14,976 nt of DNA from Lachnospira sp. UBA5912 (GTDB taxonomy: Bacteria > Bacillota > Clostridia > Lachnospirales > Lachnospiraceae): contig DJDY01000187.1 of NCBI GenBank assembly GCA_002435585.1, positions 1 through 14,976 of the forward strand. The letters are read 5' to 3'. The position numbers were made by a program, and so were the translations under genes. The number at the start of each line of letters is the position of its first letter. Position 1 is the stretch's first letter. Below, piece after piece: positions 7,653 through 14,774 of this stretch. The notes beneath the pieces are model-generated. The model searched no databases. It worked only from the letters and a program-made list of their open reading frames with translations, and had not been told where the DNA came from.

Positions 7653-9356
7653 ATGGAGAAAAGCAGAGTGAATAATAAAATAAAAAAACAGAGTAAAAAG
7701 ACTAGTACAGAAAACAACAATAAGAATGGCTTAAAAAGCTTAATGCACAAATGTGTAGAAAAAATAAAAGATAACAGGAAAGCATCATTGATCACGACTG
7801 CGGTAATTCTTGTTATTATAATAGCAGTTGTAACAACTGTTTCAGTATGCAGTATAAAAAGAAACGAAAAAAAGGAGAATATTGAAGAAATAGTTAAGAT
7901 TGCAGACAATACAACGGAGGCAACACAAGAAACAACAGAGGAAACAACAGAAGAAACAGAAGATGATGAAGATGTAGAAGAAGATAAGATAGAAGAATTC
8001 TTTGAAAACGAGATAGCGACGGATGACCAGGAAGCATTGGAATTACCATCAAGAAGATTGTACGCTGAAGTAACACCATATGATGGCATGGCACGCGATA
8101 TTTCTTATTTTGGCGATAGTATGGTGTTTGGAATCGGTAATACAAGCGTAAATGCAGATGTTAATGGCATGAATATAACAGGATGGTCATCACCAAGGAC
8201 AATACAGTATTTAACAGGTATAACTACATATAATTTTGGTGTGCCGGGTGAAACATCTTATGAAATAGCTTACAGAGCTGGAGGAATAAAACTATATACA
8301 GACAGAACTGTAACTATAAGTGAGGATGAAGCGGCAACTGTAAGACTGATAGATGATAATGGAGAGGCATTTACATCTGAAGACTATAGCGGTTACGGAT
8401 ATGAGGACAACCAGTATCCGGATACTATGTATATAAATGGATATTTATGTTCTGTAGAGAATATAGGAGGCGATGAAGTTAGTATAAAGCTCGTAAGAGG
8501 ATATGCAGCATATAATATGGAAAGAACTGCTGATATGCCAGTTGTGGCAGCATCAGATGAAGAAGCTGATGCTATGGAGCAGGAAGAAACAGGTGAATAT
8601 ACAGCAATACAGCCTTATGCCCAAAATATAGATACATATGAAAATGATAAAGCGAAAGAAAAACAGTCAATAGAGAGTGGTATATCAGCAACTGAACAGA
8701 CGACACAACAGGAATCACAGCCAGCTGCCAATACACCAACACAGTCAACAACTAAGGAAACAGAAAGTCAGACAACACAGCAAGCAACCACAGCTCCGAC
8801 TGAGCCTGAAACAGAGGCTCCAACACAGCCTCCTCTTATTGGAAATGTGGATATACCAGAGGGAGCAGAAGCTATACCAAAGGCAGCAAAGGATCATAGC
8901 CAGAATGACATTCTTATATTAGAGATAGGAAGTAATGGTGGATGGGATAGTGATTACCAGACGCTTATACTTCAATATGATGATATAATACTGAATTCAG
9001 GCTGCGAATATTATATAATAGTAGGTGATACAGATGATCCAGGAACATCAGGAGGTGATTATAACCAGGGTAAGTATAATGATGATGGTTCATATATAGG
9101 TATAGGTGATACAGCATGGGAGGCAGCACTAAGAGAAGCATATGGGGATCATTTTTTCAATACAAGAACCTATATTATACAGAATGGCCTTAATATATGT
9201 GGCTTAGGTACGACAACACAGGATCTTGAAAACTTTAAAAGAGGTAATATCTCAAAGCAGATGAGATATGATTGGACACATTTTAATGCATATGGTTATT
9301 ATGCAAAGGGTGTGGGAATATATGAAAAAGGAATAGAACTGGGATACTGGAGTTGA
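7653..9356 (+). CDS. Membrane-anchored SGNH/GDSL-fold hydrolase-like protein with Thr/Gln-rich insertion (second of pair)
   Basis: A 567-aa paralog of the preceding gene with the same catalytic blocks: YFGDSMVFGIG (Ser156), NFGVPGETSYE (Gly196/Gly199), LEIGSNGGWD (Asn428) and DWTHFN (Asp540, His543). Residues 1-44 are basic and cytosolic, a membrane helix spans about 45-67, and an acidic Thr/Glu linker (TTEATQETTEETTEETEDD) covers about 85-125. Blocks II and III lie 232 residues apart, against 124 in the first paralog. The extra roughly 108 residues include a Thr/Gln/Pro/Glu-rich low-complexity stretch at about 325-405 (nt 8625-8865), which resembles an extracellular linker placed inside the catalytic domain. 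The start ATG has no good ribosome binding site, so translational coupling to the upstream gene is possible. The stop overlaps a possible but unlikely upstream start of nth. Substrate unknown. Confidence 0.85.
   Translation: MEKSRVNNKIKKQSKKTSTENNNKNGLKSLMHKCVEKIKDNRKASLITTAVILVIIIAVVTTVSVCSIKRNEKKENIEEIVKIADNTTEATQETTEETTEETEDDEDVEEDKIEEFFENEIATDDQEALELPSRRLYAEVTPYDGMARDISYFGDSMVFGIGNTSVNADVNGMNITGWSSPRTIQYLTGITTYNFGVPGETSYEIAYRAGGIKLYTDRTVTISEDEAATVRLIDDNGEAFTSEDYSGYGYEDNQYPDTMYINGYLCSVENIGGDEVSIKLVRGYAAYNMERTADMPVVAASDEEADAMEQEETGEYTAIQPYAQNIDTYENDKAKEKQSIESGISATEQTTQQESQPAANTPTQSTTKETESQTTQQATTAPTEPETEAPTQPPLIGNVDIPEGAEAIPKAAKDHSQNDILILEIGSNGGWDSDYQTLILQYDDIILNSGCEYYIIVGDTDDPGTSGGDYNQGKYNDDGSYIGIGDTAWEAALREAYGDHFFNTRTYIIQNGLNICGLGTTTQDLENFKRGNISKQMRYDWTHFNAYGYYAKGVGIYEKGIELGYWS
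8625..8865 (+). repeat. Low-complexity Thr/Gln/Pro/Glu-coding segment inside the SGNH domain
   Basis: The DNA is dominated by aca, cag and gaa codons and encodes runs such as TEQTTQQESQPA and TEPETEAPTQPP. It is absent from the upstream paralog, where the same alignment position is a short loop. It is probably flexible, perhaps O-glycosylated, and prone to length variation between strains. Confidence 0.7.
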
Positions 9357-9388
9357 TGCGTAAAAAGCATGCGGAAATGAGGATTATT

Positions 9389-10027
9389 ATGACAAAAAAA
9401 CAAATGGTTATGGAAGTTATAAAGCGTCTGAAGAAAGAATATCCTGATGCAGGTTGTACGCTTGATTATGATGATGCGTGGAAGCTGCTTGTAAGTGTAA
9501 GACTTGCAGCACAATGTACAGATGCAAGAGTAAATGTTGTTGTCAAAGGACTGTTTGATAAATATCCATCAGTTGAAGCATTGGCTAAGGCAGATGTACT
9601 AGATATAGAAAGAATAGTAAAACCATGTGGACTTGGGAAAAGCAAATCAAAGGATATAAGTGCATGTATGAAGATGCTGCATGAGAATTATAATGACAAG
9701 GTTCCTGATACCATGGAGGAGCTTTTAAAGCTTCCAGGTGTTGGAAGAAAAAGTGCTAACCTTATAATGGGAGATGTATATGGAAAGCCTGCAATAGTCA
9801 CAGATACACATTGTATACGTCTATGTAACAGGATTGGTCTAATCAAAGATGAAAAAGATCCTAAGAAAGTGGAGATGGCTTTATGGAAGATAGTACCACC
9901 AAATGAAGGAAGTGACCTGTGCCATAGACTGGTTATACATGGAAGAGAAGTATGCACAGCAAGAACAACACCTCATTGTGATAAATGTTGTCTTAATGAC
10001 ATATGTAAAAAAGATGGAGTTAAGTAA
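9389..10027 (+). CDS. nth: Endonuclease III (DNA glycosylase/AP lyase)
   Basis: A base-excision repair enzyme that removes oxidised pyrimidines and cleaves the abasic site. The helix-hairpin-helix LPGVGRKSANLIMG carries the catalytic Lys, and the catalytic Asp is in IVTDTHCIRLCNR. The C-terminal [4Fe-4S] cysteines are CTARTTPHCDKCCLNDIC. Here the first loop has seven residues (C-x7-C-x2-C-x5-C) instead of the six of E. coli Nth, and one extra Cys. I chose ATG 9389 (212 aa, the normal family length) because GAGG sits 6 nt upstream. The open frame extends to TTG 9353 and would overlap the previous stop. It starts 32 bp after the SGNH gene and precedes truA, probably one transcription unit. Identification secure. 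Confidence 0.96.
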   Translation: MTKKQMVMEVIKRLKKEYPDAGCTLDYDDAWKLLVSVRLAAQCTDARVNVVVKGLFDKYPSVEALAKADVLDIERIVKPCGLGKSKSKDISACMKMLHENYNDKVPDTMEELLKLPGVGRKSANLIMGDVYGKPAIVTDTHCIRLCNRIGLIKDEKDPKKVEMALWKIVPPNEGSDLCHRLVIHGREVCTARTTPHCDKCCLNDICKKDGVK

Positions 10028-10145
10028 TAATATATGATTGAAACGCATAAACTTAAGGATTGAATTAATAAGAGCCGGTATAAATAACAGTTAGAAAAGG
10101 CTGAAACATAAAGCAGATAAGAAATAAGAAAGAGATAAATAATAT

Positions 10146-10889
10146 ATGAATAATTATAAAATGATAATATCGTATGATGGAACGAGATATTATGGATGGG
10201 AACATCAGCCAAACACGGATATGACTATTCAGGGTAAGCTGGAAAGTGTTCTTTCACAGATGACAGGTGAGGATATAGAGGTAACAGGTGCTGGAAGAAC
10301 TGATGCAGGTGTACATGCCAAAGGAATGGTGGCAAATGCTCATATGGATACAACAATGTCAGAGAAACAGATATGTGAATATATGAATAAGTATCTACCA
10401 GAAGATATATGTATACAGGAGGTAAGAATCGCCTCAGAACGTTTCCACAGCAGATACAATGCAATGGGGAAAACTTACTGTTATACATGTTATGTTGGGG
10501 ATAAAAAGCCTGTATTTAACAGAAAATACGTATATATAACAGGTGCTATGCCTGATGTTGAGGCTATGAAAAAAGCAGCTTCTTATCTGGTTGGAGTACA
10601 TGATTTTGCGAGCTTTTGTGGTAATCCAAAGATGAAAAAATCAACAGTCAGGGAAATATATTCAATAGATATATCGCTTAAAGGTGCATATCTTAACATG
10701 ACATATCATGGAACAGGATTTTTACAGTATATGGTGAGGATTCTTTCAGGTACGTTGTTAGAAGTTGGATTCCATAAGAGAACACCTGAGAGTATGACAT
10801 CTCTTATAGAAGCTAAGAACAGAGCTCTTGCTGGAGCAACTGCACCAGCAAAAGGACTTAGTCTGTTAAAGGTACATTATGCAAGATAA
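10146..10889 (+). CDS. truA: tRNA pseudouridine(38-40) synthase
   Basis: Isomerises uridines 38-40 in the anticodon stem-loop of many tRNAs. At 247 aa it has the normal length of the family. Visible motifs are the N-terminal ISYDGTRYYGWEHQ, the catalytic GAGRTDAGVHA (the Asp is the nucleophile), FHSRYNAMGKTYCY and the C-terminal GTGFLQYMVRILSGTLLEVG. The ribosome binding site is weak (AAGAAAGAGAT). The gene lies 118 bp after nth on the same strand, and that spacer holds no recognisable element. The stop codon is 48 bp from the end of a convergent gene, with no strong terminator hairpin between them. In many Firmicutes truA follows ecfA/ecfT genes; here the context is different. Confidence 0.96.
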   Translation: MNNYKMIISYDGTRYYGWEHQPNTDMTIQGKLESVLSQMTGEDIEVTGAGRTDAGVHAKGMVANAHMDTTMSEKQICEYMNKYLPEDICIQEVRIASERFHSRYNAMGKTYCYTCYVGDKKPVFNRKYVYITGAMPDVEAMKKAASYLVGVHDFASFCGNPKMKKSTVREIYSIDISLKGAYLNMTYHGTGFLQYMVRILSGTLLEVGFHKRTPESMTSLIEAKNRALAGATAPAKGLSLLKVHYAR

Positions 10890-10937
10890 ATTACAATAAC
10901 TATACTGTATGTAATAAGTGGAACATGTATATGATGC

Positions 10938-11720
10938 TTAGATGAATTTGGAACGCCATTTTATAGCTTCATCCCTGTATTTGCATGCAACATTCATAAG
11001 CTCATTATATTGAGACTTAATACTGTTAATAACAGCTGCCTGTTCATCTATTTTTGCCTGGCAGGCAGCTATTTTTTTCTGGTTCAATTCATTTATATTA
11101 TTAATATTGGAAGTATATCTGTTTTTTAATTCATTGATTTGCTGTTCATAATCGCTTTTGATAGATTCCTTTATATCAGATATTGTTTTTAGTTCTTTTA
11201 TATGTCCGATTTCTTCAATAAAAAACACCCTTTTATTAACGTATAGAATAAGCTTGTTATCAGCTTTACAGATATGATAATCAGATATATTCGTTACGCA
11301 TGACGGAAGAGGAACTGGAAATGCTTCATATTGGTCTTTTGTGTCTTTTGGATTAGTCAGTGACAAACAGTGAAGACTATAATATTCAGTTACGGGATTG
11401 TTTTTCAGGTAAAAAAGCAGAATAGAAGCATTACATATTCCTATAAATGGATTGTAATATTGGGGACTTGTATTCCCATTTATTGTATATATACACTGGC
11501 TTTCCATGATATTTCTGACATAAAGAGAATTATCAGTAGAAACATATGCATAATAAAGAGTGCCATTATATATACACTCATTAAGTCCATGGCTATAATC
11601 AGTGGCAAGTATAATAGGACGTTCTAATCCGCCCCAGTGGGCAATTCTTAAGAATATATTAGAACCGGCGGCATATATGATAAGCTGTCTGTTATTGCCA
11701 ACAGGATATACATTAGACAT
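10938..11720 (-). CDS. Unrecognised protein: beta-rich N-terminal domain plus C-terminal coiled coil
   Basis: I do not recognise this 260-aa protein. Residues about 1-170 look like successive beta strands with aromatic, Asn and Gly turns (RQLIIYAAGSNIFLRIAHW, GTLYYAYVSTDNSLYVRNI, KLILYVNKRVFFIEE), suggestive of a small propeller or other beta fold. From about residue 175 to the end the chain is a charged helix (SDYEQQINELKNRY, IAACQAKIDEQAAVINSI) that should form a coiled coil. There is no signal peptide or membrane segment. I chose ATG 11720 because GAGG is 6 nt upstream; an in-frame ATG 12 nt earlier (11732) would overlap that site. The gene is transcribed away from the Cys-rich gene at 11818, sharing a 97-bp divergent spacer, so the two may be co-regulated. 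It could be a structural or surface-assembly protein, but nothing proves that. Confidence 0.8.
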   Translation of the reverse strand: MSNVYPVGNNRQLIIYAAGSNIFLRIAHWGGLERPIILATDYSHGLNECIYNGTLYYAYVSTDNSLYVRNIMESQCIYTINGNTSPQYYNPFIGICNASILLFYLKNNPVTEYYSLHCLSLTNPKDTKDQYEAFPVPLPSCVTNISDYHICKADNKLILYVNKRVFFIEEIGHIKELKTISDIKESIKSDYEQQINELKNRYTSNINNINELNQKKIAACQAKIDEQAAVINSIKSQYNELMNVACKYRDEAIKWRSKFI

Positions 11721-11779
11721 AATAATCCTCATTTCTGATTCTTATTAAAATGTATGGTAGCATTAAGGTTTTTAGAACA

Positions 11780-11785
11780 TATAAT
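11780..11785 (+). promoter_or_regulatory. Probable -10 box of the Cys-rich gene
   Basis: TATAAT lies 32 bp upstream of the ATG at 11818, in the 97-bp divergent spacer. No good -35 box sits at 16-18 bp. An AAGGAAGG ribosome binding site (about 11801-11808) separates it from the start codon. Confidence 0.4.
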
Positions 11786-11817
11786 ATAGTAAGAATTATA
11801 AAAGGAAGGAATATGAT

Positions 11818-12744
11818 ATGGCCAGATGCAAATGCAAAAAAAATGGATGTGGCACCAGAATAGTAAGTGATGTAGTATCTGGTATGCCTAATGGCTGTTT
11901 TGATGTATGTACGAATCCTATATGTGGTTCACCATCTGAACTTAGTCTGTATGCACCGCTTATATATGACCAGATTGGTATTAATTTATGTGCAACATTT
12001 GGCACAGGAGTGGATATATCAACAGCTTATCCTACTGTTACTAATGCAACAGCCAGTGTTATTGATGTTGCGTATGAGTATGGTAACGGAGATGGTGATG
12101 TTATAATAAACCAGATACCAGGAAGACCTAACTGTTATTCGGTTACACTTTCTAATCTTACTGTAACATTTGCAATGAATCTGTTTGATGAGAATTGCAG
12201 ACTTGTAACTACTATATATCCAACAGCAGTATATCTTCCTGCAGATACAACATCTTCAACGTATGATGAAGATGTCAATCCTGCATCGGTTGAACTTGAG
12301 ATATTTGCACCTTATGGAGTATCTTATAACAGAGCAGGAGGTGAACCACAGACATACTCACCAGCGCTTAACTATACAGGATTTTTATCAGGCAATAATG
12401 GCATAACGCAGGGACTTAATCTGTATGCGATACCGAAAGTACTTAATCTTGATACAACATCAGACGAAATAACAGTTGGTATTACATTTATACTACAGAG
12501 TCTGTACTATGCCGGCTACAGAGTAGCAAGTGCAGGAAAAATAGTTACACCAAAGGGAAGTATAGTATCAGAGGAAAATTCAGATGAGATGAAGTTCGTA
12601 TGTGGTAATCTGCTTAACCTTGCCATTAAGCCACTGGATCTTAGTCCACCATATTGTGAGGGGAATCTTAAGAAGGATTGTGATACAGGATGCCAGCCAG
12701 TATGTGAAGATAATCCTCCACAATGTCCATCGGCTTCAGTTTAA
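11818..12744 (+). CDS. Unrecognised Cys-rich, beta-rich protein without signal peptide
   Basis: A 308-aa protein I cannot assign to a family. Both ends are rich in cysteine: the first 36 residues hold six (MARCKCKKNGC, GCFDVCTNPIC), and the last 46 hold another group (PYCEGN, DCDTGCQPVCED, QCPSASV). The middle (about 55-260) is Thr/Val/Tyr-rich and predicted beta (SVTLSNLTVTFAMNLF, ASVELEIFAPYGVSY, SDEITVGITFILQ), with few charged residues. There is no signal peptide, membrane helix or LPXTG anchor. The pattern of a beta core with Cys-bearing tails recalls self-assembling, disulfide-linked coat or appendage subunits, but no specific family motif is seen. Translation start is clear (AAGGAAGG, spacing about 9). 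It is divergent from the coiled-coil gene and convergent with the CZB chemoreceptor. Real gene: confident. Function: unknown. Confidence 0.82.
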   Translation: MARCKCKKNGCGTRIVSDVVSGMPNGCFDVCTNPICGSPSELSLYAPLIYDQIGINLCATFGTGVDISTAYPTVTNATASVIDVAYEYGNGDGDVIINQIPGRPNCYSVTLSNLTVTFAMNLFDENCRLVTTIYPTAVYLPADTTSSTYDEDVNPASVELEIFAPYGVSYNRAGGEPQTYSPALNYTGFLSGNNGITQGLNLYAIPKVLNLDTTSDEITVGITFILQSLYYAGYRVASAGKIVTPKGSIVSEENSDEMKFVCGNLLNLAIKPLDLSPPYCEGNLKKDCDTGCQPVCEDNPPQCPSASV

Positions 12745-12788
12745 TACTGGTTCTGATATATAAAAATTCTGAGAAAGACTGTATTATA

Positions 12789-12940
12789 TTATAATAAAAT
12801 CCCGGTTAATAAGATGTTGATACTGTTAATGTATTGACTAATATATATTAATAACTGTGTATTAATATATATTATCAACATAACACCTGTAAAGTGGTAT
12901 GTTTTACATTGAAGGACATTTATTATCCGGGATTATAATA
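12789..12940. repeat. Nested inverted-repeat element between convergent genes
   Basis: Three inverted repeats are nested. The outer pair is ATCCCGG (12799-12805) / CCGGGAT (12927-12933), extended inward by TAATAA/TTATTA (12807-12812, 12920-12925) after one mismatch. The middle pair is ATGTTGATA (12814-12822) / TATCAACAT (12873-12881). The inner pair is a perfect 14-bp arm, TAATATATATTAAT (12839-12852) / ATTAATATATATTA (12861-12874), with an 8-nt loop; it overlaps the middle arm by two bases. It probably serves as a bidirectional transcription stop for the flanking convergent genes, although T tracts are poor. A small MITE-like insertion or a structured RNA are alternatives. Confidence 0.65.
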
Positions 12941-12984
12941 TAAATATTATTGATTGCTATATATCATGCTTTTTATGTTACAGC

Positions 12985-14397
12985 TTATGCATGTTCAAAT
13001 GCAACAATCTGTGTTATATCGTTGTATCCAAGGGAGTGCATTTTATTCTGGAAACGATGAAGAGCGTTATCGAATTCTTCATATGATTTGTAAGTTTCGT
13101 CAAAATAAGATATTGCTTTATTATGATCGCCATCTTCATTGGCCTGCCATGATAAAGTTGCATATCTGTGCAAATCCTCATGTGATTTTTTAAGAGAAAT
13201 GTATTCTTTACTGTGTAACAGTTGTTCATCAGTTACCTGCTTAAGCCACTTGCCAAGCTTACATCTTTCAGGATTATCTACCTGTTTCTTCTGGAGATGT
13301 TCGAATCCAACTATGTTGTTATATACACGCCATGTAAGAACGAAGTGGTCAACTTCAAATACCCGCACCCAGTCCTGCTCAGTTATCTGCGAGCATCCAC
13401 GCACGAGATCACTTCTTGTCTTGTCAAGATAACGTCCGATTTTAAAGACACGTTTACCGGTCTGAAGACAGTCGTTAGACAGAGTATTATAGCTTTGTGA
13501 TATATTTTCAATCTGTTTAGAGAATGCACGTGTGACCTTGGTCTGGGTATCTATATCATTGAAAACGCTGTCAACACGTTCACGTATGCTATCAAGCTGT
13601 TCGTTCATCTGTTCCATGGCAGTGATAGAGTTTTCAACTTTGGCATTACCTTCAGCAAGACTGTTGGTTGTTTCATCCATGGCAGCAGCAAGTTCATCAA
13701 TACTTTCCCGAAGTTCAGAAACATACTTAACTATATCCTCTGCAGATTCTGCTGTATTAGTCGACAGTGCTCTTACCTGGTTGGCAACTACAGCAAAGCC
13801 CTTACCTGACTCACCAGCTCTTGCGGCTTCTACGGAAGCGTTGAGAGCAAGAAGATTACTCTGGTTGGCAACTTTCTTGACAAGGTCTACTATCTCTTCA
13901 ATCTTACCAATCTTACCTTTGAAATCCTGAACACTTTTATTGATGACCTCTATACGTTTAGAAGATTCATTAACGGCAGTAACACTATCGTTCATATCAG
14001 ATGTTACATTCTGTGATACTGACATAATGTCGTGGGTATTGTCACGTATATGCCCCATAGCAGTTGAAATATTGTCTATGGAATCTTCAAGATGTGTACT
14101 GGCATTTTCCATATTCTTTATGGATTTAGTCTGAGCCTCAACCTGCTCAAATGTATCTTTCATAAGTCCATTATCGCCTATAACGCCCATAGTTTCGTTT
14201 AATCTCATAACAACAGGGTTGTTTACCTGTTTCATTGAAAAAAGCATAGAGTTAATCTTGATTCCAATGTCAGAGTTGTCAAATGAAGATATATTAATAT
14301 TGTCAAAATTACCTGTAATAATTGTATCAATAGAATCTAATAATAATTGTGCATCATGGTCTGATAGCACATGATTTACTTTCTTTTTTCCAAACAT
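12985..14397 (-). CDS. Soluble methyl-accepting chemotaxis protein with C-terminal CZB zinc-binding domain
   Basis: A 470-aa cytoplasmic chemoreceptor; no hydrophobic membrane segment is present. Residues 1-75 are a short variable N-terminus, followed by a long helical bundle. The conserved tip [22 protein letters not shown] (shown by residues at nt about 13800-13870) binds CheA/CheW. The C-terminal part (about 345-470) is a CZB domain: a first His in DHFVLTWRVYN, the CxxGxW-type motif RCKLGKWL, and the HxxxH of SHEDLHRYA. These are the 3-His/1-Cys zinc ligands. CZB receptors such as E. coli DgcZ (CZB-GGDEF) and H. pylori TlpD sense zinc or oxidants like HOCl. ATG 14397 is preferred (AGAAGG 9 nt upstream); GTG 14415 would add six residues. 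It stands alone, so it probably feeds a chemotaxis array encoded elsewhere. Confidence 0.94.
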   Translation of the reverse strand: MFGKKKVNHVLSDHDAQLLLDSIDTIITGNFDNINISSFDNSDIGIKINSMLFSMKQVNNPVVMRLNETMGVIGDNGLMKDTFEQVEAQTKSIKNMENASTHLEDSIDNISTAMGHIRDNTHDIMSVSQNVTSDMNDSVTAVNESSKRIEVINKSVQDFKGKIGKIEEIVDLVKKVANQSNLLALNASVEAARAGESGKGFAVVANQVRALSTNTAESAEDIVKYVSELRESIDELAAAMDETTNSLAEGNAKVENSITAMEQMNEQLDSIRERVDSVFNDIDTQTKVTRAFSKQIENISQSYNTLSNDCLQTGKRVFKIGRYLDKTRSDLVRGCSQITEQDWVRVFEVDHFVLTWRVYNNIVGFEHLQKKQVDNPERCKLGKWLKQVTDEQLLHSKEYISLKKSHEDLHRYATLSWQANEDGDHNKAISYFDETYKSYEEFDNALHRFQNKMHSLGYNDITQIVAFEHA

Positions 14398-14485
14398 ACA
14401 TTTCAACCTTCTCACTCTTATAATTAAATTTATTAAATTTCACGAAAAATCCTTTTTAATAATATCACATCTTATGTAAAAATGC

Positions 14486-14491
14486 ATTATA
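14486..14491 (-). promoter_or_regulatory. Possible -10 box of the CZB chemoreceptor gene
   Basis: TATAAT on the minus strand lies about 90 bp upstream of the start codon; no convincing -35 box is visible. The 14398-14774 spacer is AT-rich, carries no gene, and otherwise holds only the terminator at 14609-14651 and a GTTTGCAAAC palindrome near 14547. Confidence 0.35.
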
Positions 14492-14608
14492 ATTTTTAGA
14501 AAAAGTTGGGAAATTGTAGAAAATGTGCATAAAATTGTTTGCAAACATTGGAAAATAATGATGATTACAGTAAAAATATAAAAATAGTTATTGAATTTAA
14601 CATAGATA

Positions 14609-14651
14609 AAAACAGGACTTTTGCGCTATATTATTGCAAAAGTCCTGTTTT
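14609..14651 (-). terminator. Terminator of the sugar kinase gene
   Basis: A perfect 16-bp stem (AAAACAGGACTTTTGC at 14609-14624, complement at 14636-14651) with an 11-nt loop. Read on the minus strand it ends in TTTTT (14612-14608) and lies about 125 bp after the kinase stop codon. On the plus strand it also ends in TTTT, so it can work both ways. Confidence 0.88.
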
Positions 14652-14774
14652 ACATAATGATATATATTGTAATTGTTAAAATATTAAAGCCATTAGATTG
14701 AAAAGTAATTATAACAATCCAGATATATCTTATACATTAGCAGCAGATAAATGTTATTGTATCTGTGATTAATA

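Noticed and set aside
7628..8145. Minus-strand open frames of Ser/Val/Phe/Leu-rich composition opposite the second SGNH gene
   Set aside because: The composition is what the complement of acidic, Thr/Glu-rich coding DNA gives; no start signals and no recognisable domain.
10890..10937. Terminator between truA and the convergent unknown gene
   Set aside because: Only a weak 5-bp ATTAC/GTAAT pairing without a T tract is visible; not enough to call.
14547..14556. GTTTGCAAAC palindrome upstream of the CZB chemoreceptor
   Set aside because: Perfect, but only 10 bp in AT-rich DNA, without flanking symmetry or position relative to a clear promoter.
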